41,862 bases of DNA from DATLXH01 sp035576005 (GCA_035576005.1 DATLXH010000185.1:1-41862), one strand, 5' to 3'; shown: positions 1 to 8,745, counted from the stretch's first letter. Notes: generated by a model from the sequence alone, not told the origin. Made by a program: numbers and translations.

Positions 1-45
1 CGCTTGGAAGTTGAGTTGCTCCCCGTTACACTGTGTCTGTTGCAC
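1..45 (-). CDS. IS1380-family transposase, first 15 codons only
   Basis: Reading leftwards from 45, a GTG start preceded by GGGAGG seven bases upstream opens the peptide MQQTQCNGEQLNFQA, which is cut by the contig end. The pattern (T/Q)-x-C-N-x-E-Q-L-x-F at the very N-terminus is typical of IS1380-family DDE transposases. Only 15 residues are visible, so the family call also rests on the 14-bp terminal sequence starting with CC and the 4-bp flank TTAA. A second identical copy lies at 41818-41862. Confidence 0.55.
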   Translation of the reverse strand, partial: MQQTQCNGEQLNFQA

Positions 46-136
46 GCCGCCGCCTCCCATGTTCTCAAGTTGTTGGTCACACTCAACTTAATAGCATGGT
101 GCGGCGGCTTTTCTTTATCAGCGTGAGAAATGCGGG
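1..136 (-). mobile_element. Outer end of an IS1380-like insertion sequence (left contig end)
   Basis: This stretch is the exact reverse complement of the last 136 bases of the window (41727-41862). Its inner boundary is CCCGCATTTCTCAC read leftwards from 136, and the four bases just inside the window are TTAA (137-140). On the minus strand it holds a ribosome-binding site and the first 15 codons of a transposase. The element therefore starts at 136 and continues beyond the left edge. Two copies of one IS in inverted orientation bound the contig, which is the usual reason a short-read assembly stops. Confidence 0.8.
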
Positions 137-349
137 TTAACAGGGTCGCATTTTGAGATCCTTCGTAGCAAAAAGCGCTCCTCAGGATGACGAACGTTGT
201 TTGTGGAGTTGGGCAACAAACCCTGAAGCCGGGTGCTATGGATCTCTTCGCCGCCTACAGCGGCGGGAGAGTGACGGGACTCCAGATGCGCTCCCTCGGG
301 TTAGGACACTTCTACGCCGCGTTCTAACACGCGGTAGACTTTGCCCGGA
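137..349. other. Intergenic region with decayed hairpin repeats
   Basis: I see no credible gene in these 213 bases. Around 162-197 is a GATCCTTCG...CTCAGGATGAC stretch of the kind found in dispersed bacterial hairpin repeats. Around 222-275 is a worn, inverted relative of the REP unit seen intact at 13837-14042 (the AGCCGGGTGCTAT block followed by a CCGCC...GGCGG stem). It lies between the left IS copy and the glycosyltransferase and must hold that gene's promoter, which I cannot pick out. Confidence 0.4.
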
Positions 350-1375
350 ATGTCTGACCCTCTTCGGATCGCATACCTTCAGGAAGATACCGACCTTTCG
401 GGTGGCGTCCGGGTGGTGATGGCCCAGGCCGATGCACTCATTGCGCGAGGTCACCGGGTCACACTCGTGAACAAAGGCCTTCCGATGAGCTGGCGTCAAT
501 CCGAGGCGGAGTGGCTGCACCCGGGAGATTTTCGGGATGTGGATCTGACGCCTTTTGACTTTGTGATCGGAACCTTCTGGACAACAGTGAGAACGGCCTA
601 TGAGCTCGCCGGGCCGCGCGCGATTCACCTCTGCCAGGGGTATGAAGGGGCGTTCAGCTTCTATGAGCAGCAACGGCCGGAGATCGATGCCGTCTACTCG
701 CTCCCCGTTCCGAAGTTCGTCGTCAGTCGTCACCTCGCTGAGATTTGCAGGGGATTCACGTCCAACGTCACGTTCGTCGGTCAGATCGTGGACGACGAGT
801 TCTTTCGAGAGCCGGTTGCACGGGAGGGCGAAACGCTCCGGGTTCTCCTGGCAGGTGCCGCGCAGATCGACCTCAAAGGCATCGACGACGGCTACGACGC
901 TGTCGCGCACGCCCGGTGGCTGGGCGCAAGTCTGGAGCTGGTCCGTGTCTCGCCATGGGCGCCGTCAGCCGCGGAGCCTCTCGAGTATGTCCAGGACTTT
1001 CGCGTCGCGCTCCCTGTGCACGAGATGACTCGGCTTGTCCACTCCTGCGATCTCTTCATCGGTCCCAATCACTCGGAAGAGGGTTTTGGTCTCCCGGCCG
1101 CCGAAGCGATGGCGGCAGGGATTCCGACTGTTCTCACTCGCATTCCTTCCTATCTCTCCTTCCACGAAGTGGCTGACTACGCGCTCTTTGCGGACGAAGG
1201 CGACGCCGAGGGTCTGGGTGAGCAACTGGCCGTCCTCGCTGAGGAGTCGGATCTGAGGGCGCAGATTCGCCAGCGAGGCTCAGCCGTGGCTGAGCAATTT
1301 CGCTCCGGGCTTGCGGCCGAGCGCATTGAGAGCGATCTGATGGCACGCCGCGACCTCCTCCGGTCGGGAGGCTAG
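350..1375 (+). CDS. GT4-type glycosyltransferase
   Basis: The 341-residue protein has the GT-B layout of family 4 glycosyltransferases. An N-terminal acceptor domain begins LRIAYLQEDTDLSGGVRVV, which carries the glycine-rich turn after the first strand. The C-terminal nucleotide-sugar domain carries the E-x7-E signature EEGFGLPAAEAMAAG near residues 240-255. It should transfer a sugar from an activated donor to a glycan or lipid on the cytoplasmic face of the membrane; donor and acceptor cannot be read from the sequence. A TTG at 341 is in frame, but ATG at 350 is preferred because the protein then starts right before the first beta strand. No clear Shine-Dalgarno sequence is visible. The gene stands alone. 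Its TAG stop lies inside the CTAG that borders the hairpin element at 1376-1535. Confidence 0.8.
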   Translation: MSDPLRIAYLQEDTDLSGGVRVVMAQADALIARGHRVTLVNKGLPMSWRQSEAEWLHPGDFRDVDLTPFDFVIGTFWTTVRTAYELAGPRAIHLCQGYEGAFSFYEQQRPEIDAVYSLPVPKFVVSRHLAEICRGFTSNVTFVGQIVDDEFFREPVAREGETLRVLLAGAAQIDLKGIDDGYDAVAHARWLGASLELVRVSPWAPSAAEPLEYVQDFRVALPVHEMTRLVHSCDLFIGPNHSEEGFGLPAAEAMAAGIPTVLTRIPSYLSFHEVADYALFADEGDAEGLGEQLAVLAEESDLRAQIRQRGSAVAEQFRSGLAAERIESDLMARRDLLRSGG

Positions 1376-1535
1376 TGGAGTGTATTCGATGAATTGGTAC
1401 CACCTGGCTTGGTCTCGCCGTCGTGAGCTTCGTTGCGACTCCTCAGCATAGTCACCACTATTCCTTTCGTCGCCGCGCCTCGCCCACGTCGCCGATCCCA
1501 TCGCCATCTGGTACCAATTCATCAAATGCACTCCG
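1376..1535. repeat. MITE-like hairpin element A with CTAG flanks
   Basis: A 160-bp non-coding element has terminal inverted repeats of about 35 bp. The left end reads TGGAGTGTATTCGATGAATT and the right end is its near-perfect reverse complement, with both arms running on through GGTACCA. CTAG lies on each side (1372-1375 and 1536-1539) and looks like a 4-bp target duplication. The left CTAG contains the stop codon of the upstream glycosyltransferase. The core (CTTCGTTGC, CATAGT...ACTAT, TTCGTCGC) resembles the core of the element at 5470-5647 although the tips differ. It has no coding capacity, so it would depend on a transposase supplied from elsewhere. Confidence 0.75.
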
Positions 1536-1651
1536 CTAGTTCGAATCAGCCGGCTGTCCCACCGGCATCAAACAATTTGCTATCCTCTCGCCTCTCACGT
1601 TAGCGGCCCTGGATCCAGTGGTCTCCCGGAAACCTGTAAGGACGAAAATCG

Positions 1652-3088
1652 ATGACGACCCCCACACCCATCACAGTTGCCTATGGCGACGGAATCGGCC
1701 CCGAGATCATGGAAGCGACGCTCAGGATTCTCGATGCTGCAGGAGCCGAGCTGGAGAGGGAAGTCATCGAGATCGGCGAAAAGGTCTACGGGCGGGGTCT
1801 GAACACCGGCATCGAGCCCTCGGCCTGGGAGTCGCTGCGCCGCACCCGCGTTTTCCTCAAGGCTCCGATCACGACACCCCAGGGCGGAGGCTTCCAGAGT
1901 CTGAACGTCACCACGCGCAAGACACTCGGTCTCTACGCGAACGTCAGACCCTGTGTCTCCCTTCATCCTTTCGTGCATACCAAGCACCCGGATATGAACG
2001 TCGTCATCGTACGGGAGAACGAAGAGGATCTTTACGCGGGAATCGAGCATCAGCAGACTGATGAGGTCGTCCAGTGCCTCAAGATTATCAGCCGCCCTGG
2101 TTGCGAGAAGATCGTTCGCTATGCCTTCGAGTATGCGATTCAGAACGGTCGGAAGAAGGTCACGTGCTTTACCAAAGACAACATCATGAAGCTGACCGAT
2201 GGCCTCTTCCACAGAGTATTCGACGAGATCGGTGCGGGATATCCTCAGATCGAGCAGGAGCACTGGATCGTTGACATCGGCGCCGCAAAGCTCGCCGACA
2301 CGCCGGAGATTTTCGACGTGATCGTCATGCCCAATCTCTACGGGGACATTCTTTCCGACGTCGCGGCCCAGATCGCAGGATCGGTCGGGCTGGCAGGGTC
2401 AGCCAACATTGGCGACCGCTGCGCTATGTTCGAGGCGATTCACGGCTCCGCTCCGCGTCGTGCGGGCCAGAACGTTGCGAACCCGTCGGGGTTACTTCTT
2501 GGCGCGGTCATGATGCTCGTGCACATCCGGCAGGGACCGATCGCGGAACGCGTCCACAACGCCTGGCTCACCACGATGGAGCAGGGAATTCATACCTATG
2601 ACATTTTCGAGGAGGGTGTGAGCAGGCAGAAGGTCGGCACCAGCGAATTCGCCGACGCGGTCATAGACCATCTGGGACAGAAGCCGGGGACGTTGCGCGC
2701 GGTCACCTACGGCGAAACGCCGGAGCAGACGATGTCGGTCGAAACGAAAGTATCGACCAGGAAAAAGGAGCTTGTGGGGGTCGATGTCTTTTTTGATTCG
2801 AAGGATCGTGATCCGTCGCGGCTTGCAAACGCCCTCGAGCCGCTGTGTGGCGACGATTTTCGTCTTCACATGATCACGAATCGCGGAATCAAGGTCTGGC
2901 CCGATGGATTTCCCGAGACTTTCTGCTCAGATCACTGGCGAGGCCGTTTCATGTCGAAAGCTCCGGCATCGACATCCACGAGTGGACAGGTCGTGTCGCT
3001 TCTCGGCCGTCTCGCAGAGGCGAAACTCGATTTCATCAAGACCGAGCATCTCTGCACATTCGACGGCAAGCCCGGTTTTTCGGCCTGA
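1652..3088 (+). CDS. icd: Isocitrate dehydrogenase (NADP-type, Thermus-like long form)
   Basis: The 478-residue protein should oxidatively decarboxylate isocitrate to 2-oxoglutarate in the TCA cycle. The isocitrate/isopropylmalate dehydrogenase fold is clear: the substrate loop SLNVTTRKTLGLYANVRP near residues 83-100, the metal-site motif NLYGDILSDVAAQIAGSVG near 225-243, and the cofactor motif HGSAPRRAGQNVANPSG near 265-281. The RR pair sits where NADP enzymes carry a basic residue and NAD enzymes carry Asp, which favours NADP. About 140 extra C-terminal residues match the extended form known from Thermus thermophilus. AAGGA lies about nine bases before the ATG. purE begins 20 bases after the stop, so icd-purE-purK may be co-transcribed. 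Homoisocitrate or isopropylmalate dehydrogenase is less likely given the loop sequence and the length. Confidence 0.88.
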   Translation: MTTPTPITVAYGDGIGPEIMEATLRILDAAGAELEREVIEIGEKVYGRGLNTGIEPSAWESLRRTRVFLKAPITTPQGGGFQSLNVTTRKTLGLYANVRPCVSLHPFVHTKHPDMNVVIVRENEEDLYAGIEHQQTDEVVQCLKIISRPGCEKIVRYAFEYAIQNGRKKVTCFTKDNIMKLTDGLFHRVFDEIGAGYPQIEQEHWIVDIGAAKLADTPEIFDVIVMPNLYGDILSDVAAQIAGSVGLAGSANIGDRCAMFEAIHGSAPRRAGQNVANPSGLLLGAVMMLVHIRQGPIAERVHNAWLTTMEQGIHTYDIFEEGVSRQKVGTSEFADAVIDHLGQKPGTLRAVTYGETPEQTMSVETKVSTRKKELVGVDVFFDSKDRDPSRLANALEPLCGDDFRLHMITNRGIKVWPDGFPETFCSDHWRGRFMSKAPASTSTSGQVVSLLGRLAEAKLDFIKTEHLCTFDGKPGFSA

Positions 3089-3108
3089 TCGATCCAGTCG
3101 AGCCCAGG

Positions 3109-3597
3109 ATGACTCTGCTCCCTCTTGTCGCCGTCATCATGGGAAGCAAGTCAGACTGGGAGACGATGCAGCATACGGTTGAGATGCTCGCGCGCTTCGA
3201 GGTTGCTCACGAGAAGGAGATCGTTTCGGCTCACCGGACGCCGGAATGGTTGCGCCAGTACGCATCGAGCGCACAGGGGCGCGGCCTCGAGCTGATCATC
3301 GCGGGAGCCGGAGGGGCGGCGCATCTTCCCGGAATGGTCGCAGCGCAGACGGCGCTGCCTGTGCTGGGTGTGCCGGTCGAGACGACGTCGCTCAAGGGAC
3401 TCGACTCTCTTCTGTCGATCGTTCAGATGCCAGCCGGCGTCCCGGTCGCGACATTTGCGATCGGTAAAGCGGGGGCGATCAATGCCGCGCTTTTTGCAAT
3501 GTCGGTTCTGGCTCTCTCCAGACCGGAGCTTGGTGATCGTCTTCGCACGTTCCGGGAAGAGCAGACCGTTGCAGTGAGGAGCACATCCATCGAATGA
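3109..3597 (+). CDS. purE: N5-carboxyaminoimidazole ribonucleotide mutase
   Basis: A 162-residue class I PurE, the usual length. It converts N5-CAIR, made by PurK, to CAIR in purine synthesis. The diagnostic motifs are present: VAVIMGSKSDWETM near residues 7-20, the active-site segment EIVSAHRTPEWL near 39-50, and AGAGGAAHLPGMVAA near 68-82. The frame is open far upstream (into icd), but the ATG at 3109 sits right where family members begin and leaves a 20-bp gap after icd. The TGA stop overlaps the purK start as ATGA, so the two genes are translationally coupled. Confidence 0.93.
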   Translation: MTLLPLVAVIMGSKSDWETMQHTVEMLARFEVAHEKEIVSAHRTPEWLRQYASSAQGRGLELIIAGAGGAAHLPGMVAAQTALPVLGVPVETTSLKGLDSLLSIVQMPAGVPVATFAIGKAGAINAALFAMSVLALSRPELGDRLRTFREEQTVAVRSTSIE

Positions 3598-4736
3598 ACA
3601 ATCCCATCCTGCCCGGTTCTGCGATCGGAATTCTCGGCGGAGGTCAGCTCGGCCGGATGCTGGCGCTTGCCGCCCGGACCATGGGGTTCCGGGTTCACAA
3701 CCTGTCGCCCGAGCGCGACTCTCCCGCAGGGCAGGTCTCCGATCTCGAAGTCATTACGCCCTACTACAACCTCGATCAGATTCGCTTTTTTGCGGCAGGA
3801 GTGAGCGTGGTGACGTTCGAGTTCGAGAACGTTCCGGCGGACTCCGCCGCGGCCGCGGCCGAACAGACAATCGTCAGACCGAAACATTCCGTGCTTCATA
3901 CGACGCAGCACAGAGGGCGCGAGAAACAGTTTCTGGAGGGCATCGGAGTGCAGGTTGCCCGCTTCGCGCACGTTCAAACTCTGAGCGAGCTGCGTACGGC
4001 CTTTGACGAGGTTGGATTCCCAGCCATTCTCAAGACGGCGACGGCAGGCTACGACGGGAAAGGACAGTACAGGATCGATCGCGAGGATGACGCGGAGAAC
4101 GCGTGGCGGTCGGTCGGCAAAAAGGACGCAGTCCTCGAGTCACTCATCGAGTTTGACAAGGAGATCTCCGTGGTCGGCGCACGTGGTGTCGACGGCTCTT
4201 TTGTTCACTACGGAGCGATCGAAAACATCCACGTCAATCACGTTCTCGACATCTCGATCGCGCCTGCGCGGATTCCTGCGGAGACCGCTCAAAGGGCGAT
4301 CGAGATTACTCGGAAGATTCTCGAAGAGCTCGATGTGGTGGGAGTTCTCTGCGTCGAAATTTTCATCACGCAGGGAGGGGAGCTGATCGTCAATGAGCTG
4401 GCTCCGCGACCTCACAATTCTGCTCACCTGACAGTCGATGCATGTGCGACAAGTCAGTTCGAACAGCAGCTTCGTGCCGTCTGCGCCCTCCCGTTCGGCT
4501 CGACCCAGCTGCTCAGACCGGCGGTGATGGTAAATCTGCTCGGGGATCTCTGGAGTGACGGCGAGCCAGACTGGGCAGCGGCGCTTCGCTGGTCAGAGGT
4601 GAATCTCCACCTTTACGGGAAAGAGCAGGCAAGCCCGGGCCGGAAGATGGGACACATCACGGTCCTTGGCGATTCGGTTGAAGAGGCTCTGGAGATCGCC
4701 ATGACTGCCCGGGCCTCGCTCAGTCGCTCGCTCTGA
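3594..4736 (+). CDS. purK: N5-carboxyaminoimidazole ribonucleotide synthase
   Basis: A 380-residue ATP-grasp enzyme that carboxylates AIR with ATP and bicarbonate to give N5-CAIR, the substrate of PurE. Seen in the sequence: the N-terminal nucleotide-binding loop GILGGGQLGRMLALAA near residues 13-28, the ATP-grasp segment FPAILKTATAGYDGKGQY near 142-159, and the metal-binding C-lobe stretch VNELAPRPHNSAHLT near 266-280. The length is typical. The gene starts inside the purE stop codon (ATGA at 3594-3597), so the two enzymes that hand over the unstable intermediate are made from one message. Confidence 0.93.
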   Translation: MNNPILPGSAIGILGGGQLGRMLALAARTMGFRVHNLSPERDSPAGQVSDLEVITPYYNLDQIRFFAAGVSVVTFEFENVPADSAAAAAEQTIVRPKHSVLHTTQHRGREKQFLEGIGVQVARFAHVQTLSELRTAFDEVGFPAILKTATAGYDGKGQYRIDREDDAENAWRSVGKKDAVLESLIEFDKEISVVGARGVDGSFVHYGAIENIHVNHVLDISIAPARIPAETAQRAIEITRKILEELDVVGVLCVEIFITQGGELIVNELAPRPHNSAHLTVDACATSQFEQQLRAVCALPFGSTQLLRPAVMVNLLGDLWSDGEPDWAAALRWSEVNLHLYGKEQASPGRKMGHITVLGDSVEEALEIAMTARASLSRSL

Positions 4737-4884
4737 CCATCGAAGCCATGATGTTCGGCGCGTACCTGGTTACACGAACGGCTCGCAGAAAAAGCGGCTC
4801 CTGGCTCGACTGGCGGCACGTTTCTTGAGACGACCCGGGTAGCGCGCAGGGCCGTGTTGGACGCGCCGCGTGGAGGGGTCAGAC

Positions 4885-5451
4885 GTGTTCCTTAGCACCG
4901 CATCGCTTCTATTCGCCAGGAACTTTCTCAAGCATCCCAGGATGCTCGGCTCTATCATTCCGAGCTCGCGATTCCTCATCCGCCAGCTTCTAGGCCGGGT
5001 TGACTGGGATACGGCACGAGTCATTGTGGAATTCGGGCCCGGCGTTGGGAGCATTACGGCCGAGGCACTACGTCAGATGCGCCCCGACGCTACGATGGTG
5101 GCCATTGAGATGAATGGCGACTTTGTCGAGATGCTCAAGTCGACTTACCGCGACCCACGCCTTCACGTTATTGAGGGCTCCGCTGCCGATGTGAAGAACA
5201 TCCTGAGGCAACTCGGCATCACGAAGGCCGATGTTGTCATCTCGGGGATTCCTTTCAGCACGCTTCCGCCCGGAGTCGCAGGCGAGATCGTAAGGAGTAC
5301 TCATCAGGTGCTGGCGAAGGGTGGACTCTTCCTGGTCTATCAATTTTCCTCGGAGGTCCTCAGGCACCTGCGAAAAGTCTTTAAAGAGGTGGTCCAGGCG
5401 TTCGAACCTCTCAATATTCTCCCTGCCAGACTTTTCTACTGCCGCAAGTAA
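4885..5451 (+). CDS. PmtA-like SAM-dependent methyltransferase
   Basis: A 188-residue class I methyltransferase of the phospholipid N-methyltransferase / rRNA-adenine-dimethylase-like group. SAM motif I is VIVEFGPGVGSIT, and a motif II acidic residue follows in MVAIEMNGDFVEML. The IV-like loop is VVISGIPFSTLPP, where PmtA-type enzymes carry SGLP/SGIP. The N-terminal FLKHPRMLGSIIPSSRFL is the usual opening of this family (PSS..L). It could methylate phosphatidylethanolamine or another lipid; the substrate is an inference. An in-frame GTG exists at 4870, but the second GTG (4885) is chosen because GGAGGGG lies six bases before it. The gene stands alone, 148 bp after purK, and a MITE-like element starts 18 bp after its stop. 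Confidence 0.7.
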   Translation: MFLSTASLLFARNFLKHPRMLGSIIPSSRFLIRQLLGRVDWDTARVIVEFGPGVGSITAEALRQMRPDATMVAIEMNGDFVEMLKSTYRDPRLHVIEGSAADVKNILRQLGITKADVVISGIPFSTLPPGVAGEIVRSTHQVLAKGGLFLVYQFSSEVLRHLRKVFKEVVQAFEPLNILPARLFYCRK

Positions 5452-5469
5452 TTCGCCCAAGGCGGCTGA

Positions 5470-5647
5470 CCCGCATTTCTCACAAACCTTCGCCGCGAGA
5501 CGACGGATAGCGGCCTGTCTGCTTCGTTGCACGGCAATTTCGCTCCTCGACATAGTGTCGACTATGCCTTCGTCGCAAAATCGCCATGCGCCTCGCATCC
5601 AAGCCACTCTCCGCCGTCTCACGACAAAGGTCTGTGAGAAATGCGGG
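5470..5647. repeat. MITE-like hairpin element B sharing the IS terminal sequence
   Basis: A 178-bp element has near-perfect terminal inverted repeats of about 45 bp. It begins CCCGCATTTCTCACA and ends TGTGAGAAATGCGGG. The first 14 bases equal the terminal sequence of the IS copies at both contig ends, so this is probably a non-autonomous derivative moved by that transposase. The middle carries CGACATAGTGTCGACTATG, itself a small hairpin, also seen in altered form in element A. The flanks are CTGA (5466-5469) and CTCA (5648-5651), an imperfect 4-bp match. The right flank supplies the stop codon of the DUF2721 gene read on the minus strand. Confidence 0.75.
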
Positions 5648-5648
5648 C

Positions 5649-6182
5649 TCAGGAACCGAGAAACCGCCACAAGCTGCGGTTTTCGCGCACTTCCGGTGAG
5701 CTGTGCAGACCACGTTTCCAGAGAAAATCCATCTCGACGTACGTGGAGCTCAGCCCTATGCGCGACTCGAGGATGAGAAGGATGCTCGCAGCGAGCATGA
5801 GTCCGGCGCCGATGAAAACAAAGACGATCGCCACCACTGCGAGGTTCGTGTCAGTCAGTGCGACGACTCCGATAGCGACGCTGGTCGCCAGGAAGGTGCT
5901 CAGCGCGATGTAGAGGCGCGTGAGTGCGCGTTGTAGAAGGCGTGCACGATGGATCGCTCGTTCCATCAGATCGAAAAGCATCGTGCGCTTTTCCTTGATG
6001 AACTCTTCCCCTCGCGTGTCATCCGCGAGTCCTTCGATCTCCTTGGACAGCTCACGCACGCGATCGATGACGCGAGTCAGTCGTTGAGATGTCGTGAGGA
6101 TCAGAGAGCCGCAGGCGAGAATCAGCACGGCGGGTGTAATCATCGCCGAGAGAACGGTCAGTGCCGACGACAGTAGGATCAT
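5649..6182 (-). CDS. DUF2721 family membrane protein
   Basis: The 177-residue protein begins with a hydrophobic segment (residues 2-30) containing the family signature ITPAVLILACGSLILTTSQR. A charged helical stretch follows (RVIDRVRELSKEIEGL, about 36-51), then a pair of membrane segments around 93-112 and 115-138. This is the arrangement of DUF2721, an inner-membrane family of unknown function. The last residues run up to element B, and the TGA stop lies in the 4-bp flank of that element, so the native C-terminus may have been altered by the insertion. It stands apart from clpC (123-bp gap). No function is proposed. Confidence 0.72.
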   Translation of the reverse strand: MILLSSALTVLSAMITPAVLILACGSLILTTSQRLTRVIDRVRELSKEIEGLADDTRGEEFIKEKRTMLFDLMERAIHRARLLQRALTRLYIALSTFLATSVAIGVVALTDTNLAVVAIVFVFIGAGLMLAASILLILESRIGLSSTYVEMDFLWKRGLHSSPEVRENRSLWRFLGS

Positions 6183-6305
6183 GCCGTGGTGAGGAGGCTA
6201 CCACTCCCGATCAGCGACGTTCTGGAATCGTGGTTCAGCAGGAGGTCTCCCATGCTGCCTCAGACGCCACAGACGACGGCTGAAAGATCAGGTTCGTAAC
6301 GCCAA

Positions 6306-8735
6306 TCACTCAGTCGCAATCATTTCTGCATTCCCTGCTATGAGCGTAACCACGCCGTCGATGACGACAAAGTCGACTCGCTCAGGCACGACTTCCTTGT
6401 TGCGGATCAGGAACTCTGACAACTCGTCCTCGATAAAACGCTGAATCGAGCGTCGAAGCGGTCGCGCGCCGGAGTTGGATTCTTCCTGAGCCTTGGTCAG
6501 GAGCCACTCAATCGTCGCCCCGTCAACCGTAACCTGAACTCCCTTCGGAACGAGAGCTTTGTTGACGTCGGCGATGAGGAGACGACAGATCTCTCGAAGC
6601 TCAACTCTCGTCAGAGGATTGAAGACGATGATGTCGTCGATGCGGTTGATGAACTCCGGAGAGAACTCCCGCTTGAGCTCCTGCTGAATGAGCTGTTCGA
6701 CGCCTTTGGCGTCGGCGCCTTCGGTCTGCTCGCGGAAACCGAGCATTCCCTTGGTGGCGAGAAAGCGCGTTCCGATGTTCGAGGTCATGATGATGAGGGT
6801 GTTGCGGAAGTCGACCTGATTCCCGAGGGAGTCGGTCAGAACTCCATCCTCCAGGATCTGAAGCAGGATGTTGCTGATATCAGGGTGGGCCTTCTCGATT
6901 TCATCCAGCAGCACGACGGAGTAAGGATTCCGACGAACGCGCTCGGTCAGCTGACCGCCTTCTTCATGGCCGACATATCCGGGTGGAGAACCGATCAGCT
7001 TCGAGACGGAATGCTTTTCCATGTATTCCGACATGTCGAAACGGACCAGGTGTTTGACCGATCCGAAAAGAAACTCCGCGAGACGGCGCGCGACTTCGGT
7101 CTTTCCGACACCGGACGAGCCCAGAAAAATGAACGAGCCCATCGGCCTGTTGGGCGAAGCGACGCCGAGTCGCGAGCGTCGGATTGCCCGTGAGATCGCG
7201 CGGATGGACTTGTCCTGGCCGATGACGCGGCGCATGAGCGTTTCTTCCATCGTGATGAGCTTTGCTGCCTCATCGGCTTCAATCGAGGTGACCGGGATAT
7301 CGGTCCAGGACGAGATGATTTCCTCGATGTCGCGTTTGGTGACTTCCATGGTTTCGTCGCCGGAGTTTTCTCGCTCCTGCTTGAAGCTTTCAACCTCGTC
7401 CTTGAGCTCGATCTCGCGCTCCCGGAGGAAGACCGCCTTCTCGAAATCCTTGTCGGAGATCGCCTTTTTCATCTCCTTGACGATCGAGCGGATTTCCGCT
7501 TCGAGCCGCCGAAGGTTCTGGGTATCGGCTACGCGACGGAGTTTCACCTTCGCGCCGGCTTCATCAATGATGTCGATGGCCTTGTCCGGAAAGAATCGAT
7601 CGGTGATGTATCGGTTCGATTGATACACCGCGGAGCGGATTGCCTGATCTGAGTACTTGACCTTGTGGAATGCCTCGTAACGTTCCTTGACGCCTTCGAG
7701 GATCCGGAACGTCTCGTCCTCATTGGGAGGGGCGACATTCACAGCCTGAAAGCGCCGCAATAGTGAGCGATCCTTCTCGATGTATTTGCGATACTCCCGA
7801 ATCGTGGTGGCCCCGACGCATGCGATCTCTCCGCGGGAGAGCGCTGGTTTGAGAATGTTCGCGGCGTCGAGAGATCCTTCCGCCGACCCCGCGCCGATGA
7901 GCGAGTGGATCTCATCGATGAAGATGATGATGTCGTTGTTTTCCTTGAGCTCCTTGATGATCCCTTTGAGTCGCTCCTCGAACTGTCCGCGGTACTTTGT
8001 TCCCGCGACGATCAGCGACAGGTCGAGCGAAAGGATTCGTTTGTTCGCGATGAAGAGCGGGACGTTGCCATCGACGATCCTCGAAGCCAGGCCCTCGACG
8101 ATCGCGGTTTTCCCCACTCCTGGCTCTCCCAGCAGAATTGGGTTGTTCTTGGTACGGCGCGAGAGAATCTGAATGATCCGTTCGACTTCCTTCTCTCGTC
8201 CGATGAGAGGATCGAACTGGGCGCCGTGCGCCATCTGGGTCAGGTCCCTTGCATACTCGGCGAGAAAAGGAAGCTCTTTCTTCTGCTTGTCCGCCTCTTT
8301 CTCTTTGAGGATCGAGATTGTCTCCTCGCGCACTCCGTAGACGTTGAGTCCCTTGGCTGTGAGAATGCGCGCTGCAGTCGACGCCTCCACACGGAGCACA
8401 CCGATGAGAAGGTGCTCGGTCCCGACGTACTGATGAAGCATCGATTCCGCTTCGTGCGCCGCGTAAGCGAGGATCTTTTTGGATTCCTCCGAGAGAGGCA
8501 ACTCGGCGGATGAGGAGATCCTGTCGACGAAGAGTCGATCTCCTTCGACTTCGCGCCGGATCTGTTCCGGCTTCACGTTGAAGCGGGAGAAGATTTCTTT
8601 GATGATCTCTTCTCCCTCGCGGAGGACCCCGAGAAGGATGTGTTCCGACTCGATGACTCGCGAGCCGAGTTTGGACGCTTCGTATCGGGCGAAGAAGAGG
8701 GCGCGGCGGGCTTTCTCGTTGTATTTCTCGAACAT
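6306..8735 (-). CDS. clpC: ClpC-type AAA+ unfoldase
   Basis: The 809-residue HSP100 protein unfolds substrates for the ClpP protease. Domains in order: the Clp N-domain repeat pair (residues 1-145); AAA module 1 with Walker A GEPGVGKT at 203-210 and Walker B IIIFIDEIHSLIGAG; a short middle region with a UVR-type segment (SDKDFEKAVFLREREIELKD) that separates ClpC from ClpA and ClpB; and AAA module 2 with GSSGVGKT and VVLLDEIEKAHPDI. The length is normal for ClpC. It starts at an ATG ten bases after the stop of the ABC ATPase upstream, so the two form an operon. No ctsR, mcsA or mcsB gene is adjacent, unlike the Firmicute clpC operon. Confidence 0.93.
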   Translation of the reverse strand: MFEKYNEKARRALFFARYEASKLGSRVIESEHILLGVLREGEEIIKEIFSRFNVKPEQIRREVEGDRLFVDRISSSAELPLSEESKKILAYAAHEAESMLHQYVGTEHLLIGVLRVEASTAARILTAKGLNVYGVREETISILKEKEADKQKKELPFLAEYARDLTQMAHGAQFDPLIGREKEVERIIQILSRRTKNNPILLGEPGVGKTAIVEGLASRIVDGNVPLFIANKRILSLDLSLIVAGTKYRGQFEERLKGIIKELKENNDIIIFIDEIHSLIGAGSAEGSLDAANILKPALSRGEIACVGATTIREYRKYIEKDRSLLRRFQAVNVAPPNEDETFRILEGVKERYEAFHKVKYSDQAIRSAVYQSNRYITDRFFPDKAIDIIDEAGAKVKLRRVADTQNLRRLEAEIRSIVKEMKKAISDKDFEKAVFLREREIELKDEVESFKQERENSGDETMEVTKRDIEEIISSWTDIPVTSIEADEAAKLITMEETLMRRVIGQDKSIRAISRAIRRSRLGVASPNRPMGSFIFLGSSGVGKTEVARRLAEFLFGSVKHLVRFDMSEYMEKHSVSKLIGSPPGYVGHEEGGQLTERVRRNPYSVVLLDEIEKAHPDISNILLQILEDGVLTDSLGNQVDFRNTLIIMTSNIGTRFLATKGMLGFREQTEGADAKGVEQLIQQELKREFSPEFINRIDDIIVFNPLTRVELREICRLLIADVNKALVPKGVQVTVDGATIEWLLTKAQEESNSGARPLRRSIQRFIEDELSEFLIRNKEVVPERVDFVVIDGVVTLIAGNAEMIATE

Positions 8736-8745
8736 GGGTTTGGGC

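Noticed and set aside
236..910. 224-codon open frame on the minus strand over the GT4 gene
   Set aside because: It lies antisense to a clear glycosyltransferase, has no family resemblance and begins within it; open antisense frames are common at this base composition.
2845..3108. N-terminal extension of purE into icd
   Set aside because: It overlaps the end of icd in another frame, and PurE proteins begin just at the 3109 ATG.
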